From Anaerolineae bacterium CG2_30_57_67 (lineage in GTDB: Bacteria; Chloroflexota; Anaerolineae; Anaerolineales; Villigracilaceae): a stretch of DNA of 34,997 bases. The notes below the pieces were generated by a model that was given only the letters and a program-made list of their open reading frames with translations, had not been told where the DNA came from and ran no database searches. Below are positions 16,128-23,038 of this stretch, piece after piece. The position numbers and the translations under genes were made by a program. Where the stretch lies: contig MNXJ01000078.1 in NCBI GenBank assembly GCA_001872455.1, positions 1-34,997 of the forward strand. Direction: 5' to 3'. Within the stretch, counting starts at the first letter, position 1; each line of letters starts with the position of its first letter.

Positions 16128-16874
16128 TTATTTGAAGAACCAGCCGCACAGCCCCAGGCTGTATTTACAGGCCGGAATATCCGCTTCTGATTTGGTTTGT
16201 GGTTGAAGCAACCAATAATACGGGCTGACAACACCTTGCAAACCAACAAACGGCGCATGCAACTCGGTCTGGTCAAGCGGAATATCCACCGGCACATTCA
16301 GCGTGACCGGAACCTGGGTATCCACTGGCACGGTAATATCCAGCGCAATCGGCAAAACGGTGCCAGCGGGCAGAATGATATTGGCCGGGGCATTGGTGAT
16401 ATTCAGCCCACCGGTATTGAGCGTCACCAGCGCGCCGTCAATGCGGGTGTTTTCTGTCAGCGTTACGCTGGTGTTGGTTTTGACCGGCAGGGTAAAACGC
16501 ACCGGGATGGTGGTCTCAACAACCACGTTGGTTTTGATGCTGGCCTGGTCCATCAAAATAAAATTTTGATACAGACCACCCAGCAGACCATCGCCGACCA
16601 TGCTTTTAAGGCTGAATAATTGCCGCGCAACGACCAGTAAAATGATGATCAGGATAACATTCACAATCATCGAAAGGATGCTGGCAACCGTCCAAAAAGC
16701 CGGGGCGACTTTCTCGCGCTCCATTTTCGGCCATTGAAACGGCGCAGGCTTCTTTGGCTGTGTGGCGAGCGGCGCATCGGACGGCAACATCGCCGGTTGC
16801 GGTGGCGGGGATGATTTTTTCGGGAAAAGCAAGGCGCGAATCCATCCCAGGTTATCCGTTTTTTGTGGGGTCAT
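16128..16874 (-). CDS. Membrane protein of unknown function with repetitive β-rich exterior domain
   Basis: The 248-residue protein has a Pro-rich cytoplasmic N-terminus (KKSSPPPQPAMLPS...), a single membrane helix (about 63-86, FWTVASILSMIVNVILIIILLV) and an exterior domain made of short hydrophobic/polar alternations. These carry recurring V-P-V/T-V units (TTIPVRFTLPVKTNTSVTL, DITVPVDTQVPVTLNVPVDI), likely β-repeats. Two cysteines near the end (CKYSLGLC) could pair. I do not recognise the family. The ATG at 16874 has AGGAGG about 10 nt upstream. It is the first gene of a pair with acpS and is divergent from the reductase operon. Confidence 0.7.
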   Translation of the reverse strand: MTPQKTDNLGWIRALLFPKKSSPPPQPAMLPSDAPLATQPKKPAPFQWPKMEREKVAPAFWTVASILSMIVNVILIIILLVVARQLFSLKSMVGDGLLGGLYQNFILMDQASIKTNVVVETTIPVRFTLPVKTNTSVTLTENTRIDGALVTLNTGGLNITNAPANIILPAGTVLPIALDITVPVDTQVPVTLNVPVDIPLDQTELHAPFVGLQGVVSPYYWLLQPQTKSEADIPACKYSLGLCGWFFK

Positions 16875-16936
16875 GGCAAAAAGCCTCCTGATTAATCTAT
16901 AAGAATAGTTTAGCATAAATCCGCTTCAGGTTCACC

Positions 16937-16965
16937 TTGAATCTCCCCTGGTTTTCTCATATAAT
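16937..16965 (+). promoter_or_regulatory. Sigma-70 promoter of the seven-gene operon
   Basis: TTGAAT (16937-16942), a 17-bp spacer, and a consensus TATAAT (16960-16965). Transcription would start near 16972, about 28 nt ahead of the GTG start of the reductase gene. Confidence 0.8.
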
Positions 16966-16999
16966 CACCGCCAGTATTCATCCAACAAGGAGTGTGCGC

Positions 17000-18328
17000 G
17001 TGAACGAAAGTCATTCGGTAGCAGTCATCGGCGCCGGCCCGGCGGGAATGTTTGCCGCCCGCGAACTGGCGCGAGCCGGAGCGCAAGTATTTGTTTTTAA
17101 TCGTGATATTAAACCCGGCGGTCTGGCCGAATACGGCATTTATCCCGATAAGCACGCCATGAAACAAGGCTTGCGCAACCAATTTCAACAGGTACTGGAT
17201 ACGCCCGGCCTGACCTACTACGGCAACATCAGCCTGGGAAAATCTGCCGACCTGACGCTGGACGATCTGCGCGAGTGCGGCTTTCAGGCGATACTCGTCA
17301 CCGTGGGGGCGCAAGGCACCAAGTGGCTGGGCTTGCCCGGCGAAGCGCTTCAGGGCGTCTATCACGCCAAAGACCTGGTCTACCACTACAACCAGTTACC
17401 GCCTTTCAGCCAGAAAAAATTTCACTTTGGCAAGCGCGTTGTCATCGTCGGCGCGGGCAACGTCATGCTTGATATCGCCCGTTTTCTGATGCAAAAAATC
17501 AAGGTGGATGAAGTCATCGCCGTTGTGCGGCGCGGCCCGGCAGAAGTGAAATTTGACAAAAAAGAGATGGAGTATGTCGCCGGACACCTCAGCCTGCGCG
17601 CGCTGGACGATGAACTCGCGCGCGTTTCAGCCGTGATGACCGCCATCGGGCAAGAACCCGCCGCCGCGCGCGCCAACATCCTCGAAGCCTTGCCCAAGGC
17701 CCAGCCCGCGCTCTCCGCCGCGCGCCTGCTCTTTTCGTTTCTCGCTTCTCCCGCCGCCATTTTAGGAAACGCCGAAAACTTCGTCACCGGCCTGGAAGTA
17801 GAAGAAACCACCCTGACGCTTAAAGATGGCGAAGTCAAAGCGCGCGCCACCGGCCAAAAACGTATCATCCCCGCCGACTCAATCGTTTTTGCCATCGGCG
17901 ACCGGGTGGACGAGAACTTTGGTCTGCCAACGCAGGGCGCAGAATTCGCCAAAAACCCCACGCCGCGCTTTCCGGTAGATGAAATTTCCTACGAGGCCTT
18001 TGACCCGCAAACTGGGCAAGTTCTCCCCGATACCTTCGTTGCCGGGTGGAGCAGACAGGCCAGCACTGGCCTGGTGGGTTATGCCCGCAAAGACGGCACC
18101 AACGGCGCGAAAGCCGTTTTGCAATATCTGGCAACCTTACCCGTAGAACGGCTGAACAGCAAAAATCTCTCCACCCTGCTCAAAGCCAGCGGAAAATACA
18201 TTGTCTCGCGCGCTGATGTGCGTAACCTGGCCGAACTCGAAACCGAGGAAGCCCAAAAACGCGGCCTGGAAAGTTTCAAATTCTCCACAAACGAACAAAT
18301 GTTGGAAAAAATCACCACACTGGGCTAG
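17000..18328 (+). CDS. FAD/NAD(P)-dependent oxidoreductase, adrenodoxin-reductase/glutamate-synthase-small-subunit type
   Basis: The 442-residue protein has an FAD-binding GAGPAG (residues 11-16) in the first Rossmann fold, PGGLAEYGIYPDKHAMK typical of GltD/adrenodoxin reductase relatives, and LVTVGAQGTKWLGLPGE. A second nucleotide-binding GAGNVM (151-156) precedes the NADPH-site VVRRGPAEVKF. The C-terminal part has SIVFAIGDRVDE and VAGWSRQASTGLVGYARKDG. Such enzymes pass electrons between NAD(P)H and an iron-sulfur partner such as ferredoxin; the partner is not encoded nearby. The GTG start at 17000 has AAGGAG 7 nt upstream; the open frame before it overlaps the promoter. It is the first gene of the operon. 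Confidence 0.88.
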   Translation: MNESHSVAVIGAGPAGMFAARELARAGAQVFVFNRDIKPGGLAEYGIYPDKHAMKQGLRNQFQQVLDTPGLTYYGNISLGKSADLTLDDLRECGFQAILVTVGAQGTKWLGLPGEALQGVYHAKDLVYHYNQLPPFSQKKFHFGKRVVIVGAGNVMLDIARFLMQKIKVDEVIAVVRRGPAEVKFDKKEMEYVAGHLSLRALDDELARVSAVMTAIGQEPAAARANILEALPKAQPALSAARLLFSFLASPAAILGNAENFVTGLEVEETTLTLKDGEVKARATGQKRIIPADSIVFAIGDRVDENFGLPTQGAEFAKNPTPRFPVDEISYEAFDPQTGQVLPDTFVAGWSRQASTGLVGYARKDGTNGAKAVLQYLATLPVERLNSKNLSTLLKASGKYIVSRADVRNLAELETEEAQKRGLESFKFSTNEQMLEKITTLG

Positions 18329-18343
18329 TGGAATCGAAACCCG

Positions 18344-18982
18344 ATGAAACTCATCAGCGTCAATATTGGTAACGCCCAACCCGACCCGCGCAACCCGCTC
18401 AAAACCAGCGGCATCTACAAAACCCCGGTCAGCGGCGCAGTCGCCATCACCCCACTGGGGCTGGAAAACGACGTGATTGTCGCCGTCAAACATCACGGCG
18501 GCCCCGACCAGGCCGTCTACGTCTACACCCGCGAAGACTACGCCTGGTGGAGCGACCAACTTGGCCGTGACCTGCCCCCCGGAACCTTTGGCGAAAACCT
18601 GACCATCACAGGCTTCTCCAGCGCCGACCTGAACATCGGCGACACGCTGATTGTCGGCGCGGTCACCCTGCAAGTCAGCGCCCCGCGCATTCCCTGCGAG
18701 ACGTTTGCCGCGCGCATGGGCGACCCGGCCTTTGTCAAAAAATTCCGCCACGGTGAACGCCCAGGCGCTTATTGCCGCGTCTTACAGCCGGGACACGTTC
18801 AATCTGGTGACCCGGCGCGGCTGGAAAGTTTTACCGACGCCACCATCAGCCTGTTGGATGTCTACCGCGATTACTACGCGCCGCAAAAAAACGCCGCCGC
18901 CATTCAACGCATTTTAGCCGCGCCCATCGCCCTTCGCATTCGCCAGAAAAAAGAAGAACAACTGCGTAGTGTGTTAGAATAA
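18344..18982 (+). CDS. MOSC domain protein (YiiM-like)
   Basis: The 212-residue protein has a MOSC core: KHHGGPDQAVYVYTREDYAWW, PPGTFGENLTITG, LNIGDTLIVGAVTLQVSAPR, and the conserved cysteine in RIPCETFAARM. It also has GAYCRVLQPGHVQSGD. MOSC domains carry or transfer sulfur or molybdenum cofactor; YiiM-type members detoxify N-hydroxylated bases using the molybdenum cofactor. It follows the reductase by 15 nt, and reductase plus MOSC could form an electron-transfer pair (inference). No strong ribosome site is present. Confidence 0.88.
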   Translation: MKLISVNIGNAQPDPRNPLKTSGIYKTPVSGAVAITPLGLENDVIVAVKHHGGPDQAVYVYTREDYAWWSDQLGRDLPPGTFGENLTITGFSSADLNIGDTLIVGAVTLQVSAPRIPCETFAARMGDPAFVKKFRHGERPGAYCRVLQPGHVQSGDPARLESFTDATISLLDVYRDYYAPQKNAAAIQRILAAPIALRIRQKKEEQLRSVLE

Positions 18983-18991
18983 ATGTGCTAA

Positions 18992-19237
18992 ATGAGACCC
19001 ATTCGCGCCTCTGAACTTGGTTCCTACCTGTACTGCCGCCGCGCCTGGGGCTATCGCCAGCGAGGTTTTACCCCCAAGAATCAGGCTGAACTGGCCGCCG
19101 GGACGGAACTGCACCGCCGCCACGGACGGGGCCTGCTCATAGCTGGATTCTTGCGCACCCTGGCCTGGTTGCTGTTACTGGCGGCGTTGGTGGCACTGGC
19201 AGCCTATTTTACATCCACACTGATACAGCAGTTCTGA
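18992..19237 (+). CDS. N-terminal half of a split Cas4-like nuclease, ends in a membrane helix
   Basis: The 81-residue product begins RASELGSYLYCRRAWGYRQ, the Cas4-type entry motif (Y-C-x-R-x-W/Y) with Cys15, the first of four cluster-binding cysteines. AELAAGTELHRRHG supplies the conserved active-site His41. It ends in a strong membrane helix (about 49-76, LIAGFLRTLAWLLLLAALVALAAYF). The catalytic D, E-x-K and other cysteines are absent here but are present in the next gene, which starts 2 nt downstream in another frame. Either a natural two-part membrane nuclease or a frameshifted single gene. No cas genes or repeats are nearby. Confidence 0.7.
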   Translation: MRPIRASELGSYLYCRRAWGYRQRGFTPKNQAELAAGTELHRRHGRGLLIAGFLRTLAWLLLLAALVALAAYFTSTLIQQF

Positions 19238-19239
19238 CA

Positions 19240-19755
19240 ATGCTACTTGCCCTGGCCCTCCTGCTTTTCGTCCTGTTCATCATTCTGCTCTGGCAGTCGG
19301 GCCGCGCTCAAAAATCAGCTGGCCTGCCGGGCGGACGCATCATTTACACGGACACCCGCGCCTGGGGCGAAGTGCCAAAACCGCTCTATGACTCCTCGCT
19401 GGGACTCACCGGAAAACCCGATTACATCGTCGAGCAACATGGGCAGCTCATCCCCGTCGAAGTAAAAACCGGCAAAACCCCGCCCAGCCCATACGACTCG
19501 CACATTTATCAAGTGGCCGCCTACTGCCTGTTGGTTGAAAAGGCACTTGGCAAACGCCCGCCCTACGGCATCATTCACTACCCTGACCGCGATTTTGCAG
19601 TAGACTATACCCACGATTTGGAAAATTCCCTGCTTGATACCCTGGCTGAAATGCGCCGCGACGAGCGCAAAAAAGAAATTCCCCGCTCACACGAAAACCC
19701 CGCTCGCTGCGCCCGCTGTGGCTTCGCCGAACTCTGTGAAAAAAAACTCTCATAG
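19240..19755 (+). CDS. C-terminal half of a split Cas4-like PD-(D/E)XK nuclease, begins with a membrane helix
   Basis: The 171-residue product starts with a membrane helix (LLALALLLFVLFIILLW, 2-18). It then carries the nuclease core: GKPDYIV (Asp61), PVEVKTGK (Glu74, Lys76) and HIYQVAAYCLLVE (Gln91, RecB motif). The closing cluster RCARCGFAELC has Cys157, Cys160 and Cys166. With Cys15 and His41 of the upstream ORF these make the full Cas4/RecB-type residue set. Known relatives are 4Fe-4S exonucleases. Because two helices meet at the ORF junction, the intact enzyme would be held at the membrane by a helical hairpin. It lies between the MOSC and nadK genes in the operon. Confidence 0.78.
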   Translation: MLLALALLLFVLFIILLWQSGRAQKSAGLPGGRIIYTDTRAWGEVPKPLYDSSLGLTGKPDYIVEQHGQLIPVEVKTGKTPPSPYDSHIYQVAAYCLLVEKALGKRPPYGIIHYPDRDFAVDYTHDLENSLLDTLAEMRRDERKKEIPRSHENPARCARCGFAELCEKKLS

Positions 19756-19771
19756 ATAAATGATGCAAACG

Positions 19772-19785
19772 CTGACAACTGACAA
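19772..19785 (+). repeat. Tandem heptamer (CTGACAA x2) before nadK
   Basis: Two exact copies of CTGACAA end 2 nt before the nadK ATG, where a ribosome binding site would be expected. No Shine-Dalgarno sequence is present. Confidence 0.6.
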
Positions 19786-19787
19786 CC

Positions 19788-20642
19788 ATGCCCCCAAATC
19801 ACATCGTCATCACCGGCCACCCCAAACTGGCTGAATCACTGCAAGAAGCCGCCCACATTGCTGATTTTTTGCGTGAGCGCGGCTTGGATGCGCCTTTTGG
19901 CTCGCTCTATGATGAAAAGTTGCGTAAGCGTGTCCATGCTGAAGAATTCGATCTGCTGATCGCCGTCGGCGGCGACGGCACGATGTTACGCGCCGCGCAT
20001 CTGTGCGCCCCACACAACCTGCCGGTACTGGGCGTCAACAAAGGCCGCCTCGGCTTCCTCTTCCAGGTGGAAATCACCGGCTGGGAATCTCTGCTGGAGC
20101 GCTTGCTGGCGGGCGATTTTTGGGTGGAGAAACGCATGATGTTACAGGCCGAACATCTGCGCTCTGGCGAAAGCCTGGGAATCTGGCAGGCGCTCAACGA
20201 TGTTGTCGTTGCCCGCGGCCAGCACCTGCGCCCCATTCACATCTCCGCCAGCGCCGACGGCCAATACTTAACCAGCTACGTCGCCGATGGGCTGATTGCC
20301 GCCAGCGCCACCGGCTCCACCGCCTACGCTCTGGCGGCTGGCGGGCCGATACTTCCGCCAGAACTGCGGAATATCCTGCTAGTTCCCATCGCCCCGCACC
20401 TTTCAGTAGACCGCGCCATTGTCCTTTCTGAAGGCGTAACCGTCAGCATGACCATTCTCAGCGAAAACGCCATCATGAGCCTCGACGGGCAGCTACCCAT
20501 CAGCCTGGCCGAAGAAGACCGCGTTGACGTGCGCGCCGGAGAAAACAGCGCCCAATTTGTGCGTTTTGGCGACCCCGGTTACTTTTACCGCAATTTAACC
20601 GCTCATCTCAACCAAAACAGCGCCGCAGGACTGTCCAAATGA
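19788..20642 (+). CDS. nadK: NAD kinase
   Basis: The 284-residue protein has the NAD kinase GGDGT motif (61-65) in LIAVGGDGTMLRAAH. It also has LPVLGVNKGRLGFL, the ALNDVVV segment, and VADGLIAASATGSTAYALAAGGPI, which forms the NAD-binding and active site. It phosphorylates NAD to NADP. The length is usual for bacterial enzymes. It overlaps the following B-box gene by 4 nt (ATGA). The ATG has no ribosome site, only tandem heptamers upstream. The nadK-recN neighbourhood is common in bacteria, here with one gene between. Confidence 0.96.
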   Translation: MPPNHIVITGHPKLAESLQEAAHIADFLRERGLDAPFGSLYDEKLRKRVHAEEFDLLIAVGGDGTMLRAAHLCAPHNLPVLGVNKGRLGFLFQVEITGWESLLERLLAGDFWVEKRMMLQAEHLRSGESLGIWQALNDVVVARGQHLRPIHISASADGQYLTSYVADGLIAASATGSTAYALAAGGPILPPELRNILLVPIAPHLSVDRAIVLSEGVTVSMTILSENAIMSLDGQLPISLAEEDRVDVRAGENSAQFVRFGDPGYFYRNLTAHLNQNSAAGLSK

Positions 20643-21151
20643 CCGAATCCGTTTTTTGCGCCAATCACCCCGATGTTGAAGCCAGCCTGCGCTGTAACCG
20701 CTGTGACAAGCCCATCTGCGTCAAATGCGCCGTACACACCCCCACCGGCTACCGCTGCAAGGAATGTGTCCGCGCCCAGCAAAAGACTTTTGACACCACC
20801 CTGCCCGCCGACTACGTTTTTGGGGCTCTCGTCGCCGCCATCGGTTCAGGCATCGGCGCTTTTCTCGTCAGTTTGGTAGGCTTCATCGGTTTCTTCGGCT
20901 TGCTGATTGTCCCCGCCGCCGCCACTGCCCTGGGCGCGGCCATCGCCGAAGTCGTGCGGCGCGCTACCGGGCGGCGGCGCTCACCACTTCTTTTTCGGGT
21001 AATTTTTATTGCCGTCATCGTGGGCGCGCTGCCCGCCGCACTGTGGCAATTGTTTAACTTCAACTGGTTCGGCATCGCTTTTCAGGGCATTTACATTTTT
21101 ATCGCTGCATCCACGGTTTACTATCGCATCTCCGGCATTCAAATTCGGTAA
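20639..21151 (+). CDS. B-box-type zinc-binding membrane protein
   Basis: The 170-residue protein has an N-terminal zinc-binding segment with ligands Cys7, His10, Cys19, Cys22, Cys27, Cys30, His33, Cys40 and Cys43 (RCNRCDKPICVKCAVHTPTG). This is the B-box-like module found before membrane spans in many Chloroflexota and actinobacterial proteins. Hydrophobic segments at about 61-80, 83-105, 119-137 and 145-160 suggest four membrane helices, with an Arg-rich loop (RRATGRRRSP) between spans 2 and 3. Function unknown. The start overlaps the nadK stop (ATGA), so its translation is coupled to nadK. Confidence 0.82.
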   Translation: MTESVFCANHPDVEASLRCNRCDKPICVKCAVHTPTGYRCKECVRAQQKTFDTTLPADYVFGALVAAIGSGIGAFLVSLVGFIGFFGLLIVPAAATALGAAIAEVVRRATGRRRSPLLFRVIFIAVIVGALPAALWQLFNFNWFGIAFQGIYIFIAASTVYYRISGIQIR

Positions 21152-21171
21152 TCAGTTATTAGTTGCCAGCT

Positions 21172-21231
21172 ATTCGGTTATTCGGTTATCCGGTTGCCTA
21201 ATTCTACTCCCTACTCCCTAATTCCTACTCC
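21172..21231 (+). repeat. Short tandem repeats before recN
   Basis: Three 8-bp units ATTCGGTT, ATTCGGTT, ATCCGGTT (21172-21195) are followed by four 7-bp units CTACTCC, CTACTCC, CTAATTC, CTACTCC (21204-21231), ending 3 nt before the recN ATG. The 83-bp gap holds no Shine-Dalgarno sequence. Confidence 0.75.
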
Positions 21232-21234
21232 CCC

Positions 21235-22962
21235 ATGCTTACCGAACTTCGCATCGAAAACTTTGCCATCATAGATAAACTCCAGCTGGAGTTTGCCTCC
21301 GGCCTGCTCATTTTCACTGGCGAAACCGGCGCGGGCAAATCCATCATCATGGACGCGCTGGAAATGTTGCTGGGCGGGCGCGCTGAAACAGGCGTCTTGC
21401 GCGCCGGGGCCGAACGCGCCAGTGTGGAGGGTGTCTTCAATCTTCTTGGCGCAACGCAAAGCGCCGTCAATGAAATTTTGCGCCGCGAAGACCTGCTTGA
21501 CGATGAAACCTACCTCACCCTGGCGCGTGAAGTGCGCCGTGAAGGCCGCTCCGTCGCCCGCATCAACGGCAGTGTTGTCAACGTCACGCTGATGAAAGAA
21601 ATTGGCGCTTTGCTGGTTGATATTCATGGACAAACAGAACATCTCTCGTTGTTGGATGCGCGCACTCACCTCAACCTGCTTGACCGTTTCGCAGCAGTTG
21701 ACGCGCCCCGAAGCGCCTACCGTCAAACCTACACCACGCTCCAGGCCTTGCGCCGCGAACTGACCGCCCTGCGCGCCGTTCAGGCCGATGCAGAACGCCG
21801 TCTGGAAATGCTCACCTTTCAGGTGGAAGAAATTGACTCGGCGCGCATCAAACCTGGCGAAGACGAAGACCTGCGCAAAGAACGCGACCGCCTCGCCAAC
21901 GCTGAAACCCTGGCCGCCAGCGCCCAGGAAGCCCTGACCCTCTTTGACGAAGGTACACCCGAAACCCCCGCCATCACCGACCAGTTTGGTCAGGCTGTGG
22001 CGGCGCTCGCATCGCTGATGCGCATTGACGCCTCCCAGGCCGAGATATCTGCCCGCGCCGAGTCGCTGCTGGAAAATTTATCTGACCTGGCGCGCGACCT
22101 GCGCGACTACCTCGAAACCATCGAATACAATCCCAAGCGGCTGGAAGAAGTCGAGGAACGCCTCGACCTGCTGCACCGCCTGCAACGCAAATACGGCGGC
22201 AACCTGCCCGCCGTGCTGGAGTTCGGCGAAAAAGCCCGTCAGCAGTTGGAAACTATCACCAGCGCCAGCGAAAAGATGAACGAGATGGAAAGCCGCGAAA
22301 CCATCTTACTGAATGAACTATCCACTTGCGCCCAAAAACTTTCCGACCTGCGTAAAAAAGCCGCCGAAAAGCTGGCAAAGGGCATTGAAATTGGCCTCGA
22401 TGAACTCAAAATGGCCTCGGCGCGCTTCGCGGTAGATTTTCAGACCAAACCCGACCCCAAGGGCTTGCCCCTTTCAGATGGTGAACGCATCGCTTTCGAC
22501 GCCAGCGGCTTCGACCGGGTGGAATTTCTCGTCGCCCCCAACCTGGGTGAAGGCCTCAAGCCACTCGCAAAAATCGCCTCGGGCGGTGAAACCTCACGCC
22601 TGATGCTGGCGCTCAAAAACAGCCTGGCCCAGGCCGACCCGATTCCAACGTTGGTCTTCGATGAAATTGATCAGGGCATTGGCGGACGTGTTGGCGGCGT
22701 GGTGGGCCAAAAGCTATGGCAGTTGGGACGCATTCATCAGGTCTTGTGCATCACACACCTGCCGCAGTTGGCGGCCTTTGGCGATCAACACTTTCAGGTG
22801 GAAAAATTGGTGCAAGATGGCCGCACAACCACGCAAGTCCACCCGCTGACCGGCGACGAGCGCTTGCTGGAACTGGCGCAAATGCTCGGCGAAGTCAGCG
22901 AAGGCACGCTGCACTCGGCGCACGACATCGCGCAATCTGCTGAACAAAGTAAACGCACCTGA
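21235..22962 (+). CDS. recN: DNA repair protein RecN
   Basis: The 575-residue protein has RecN's N-terminus (LTELRIENFAIIDKLQLEF) and Walker A GETGAGKS (29-36). A long coiled-coil middle follows (about 150-370), then the ABC signature in IASGGETSRLMLALK and Walker B LVFDEIDQGIGG. RecN is an SMC-like ATPase that acts early in double-strand break repair. The length is typical. It is the last gene of the operon and ends 26 nt before a strong terminator. The ATG is preceded by pyrimidine-rich tandem repeats instead of a ribosome site. Confidence 0.97.
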   Translation: MLTELRIENFAIIDKLQLEFASGLLIFTGETGAGKSIIMDALEMLLGGRAETGVLRAGAERASVEGVFNLLGATQSAVNEILRREDLLDDETYLTLAREVRREGRSVARINGSVVNVTLMKEIGALLVDIHGQTEHLSLLDARTHLNLLDRFAAVDAPRSAYRQTYTTLQALRRELTALRAVQADAERRLEMLTFQVEEIDSARIKPGEDEDLRKERDRLANAETLAASAQEALTLFDEGTPETPAITDQFGQAVAALASLMRIDASQAEISARAESLLENLSDLARDLRDYLETIEYNPKRLEEVEERLDLLHRLQRKYGGNLPAVLEFGEKARQQLETITSASEKMNEMESRETILLNELSTCAQKLSDLRKKAAEKLAKGIEIGLDELKMASARFAVDFQTKPDPKGLPLSDGERIAFDASGFDRVEFLVAPNLGEGLKPLAKIASGGETSRLMLALKNSLAQADPIPTLVFDEIDQGIGGRVGGVVGQKLWQLGRIHQVLCITHLPQLAAFGDQHFQVEKLVQDGRTTTQVHPLTGDERLLELAQMLGEVSEGTLHSAHDIAQSAEQSKRT

Positions 22963-22988
22963 TATTTACGAAAAGTCATCTGTTTTGC

Positions 22989-23021
22989 GGGTCGTTTTTC
23001 ACTGGAAAAACGACCCTTTTT
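22989..23021 (+). terminator. Intrinsic terminator after recN
   Basis: A perfect 12-bp stem (GGGTCGTTTTTC / GAAAAACGACCC) with loop ACTG, followed by five T. It closes the operon that begins at 16937. Confidence 0.93.
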
Positions 23022-23038
23022 GTGTAAGAATACAGACC

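Noticed and set aside
18992-19755. CRISPR-Cas locus suggested by the Cas4-like protein
   Set aside because: No other cas gene and no repeat-spacer array is present in the window, and the neighbours are housekeeping genes.
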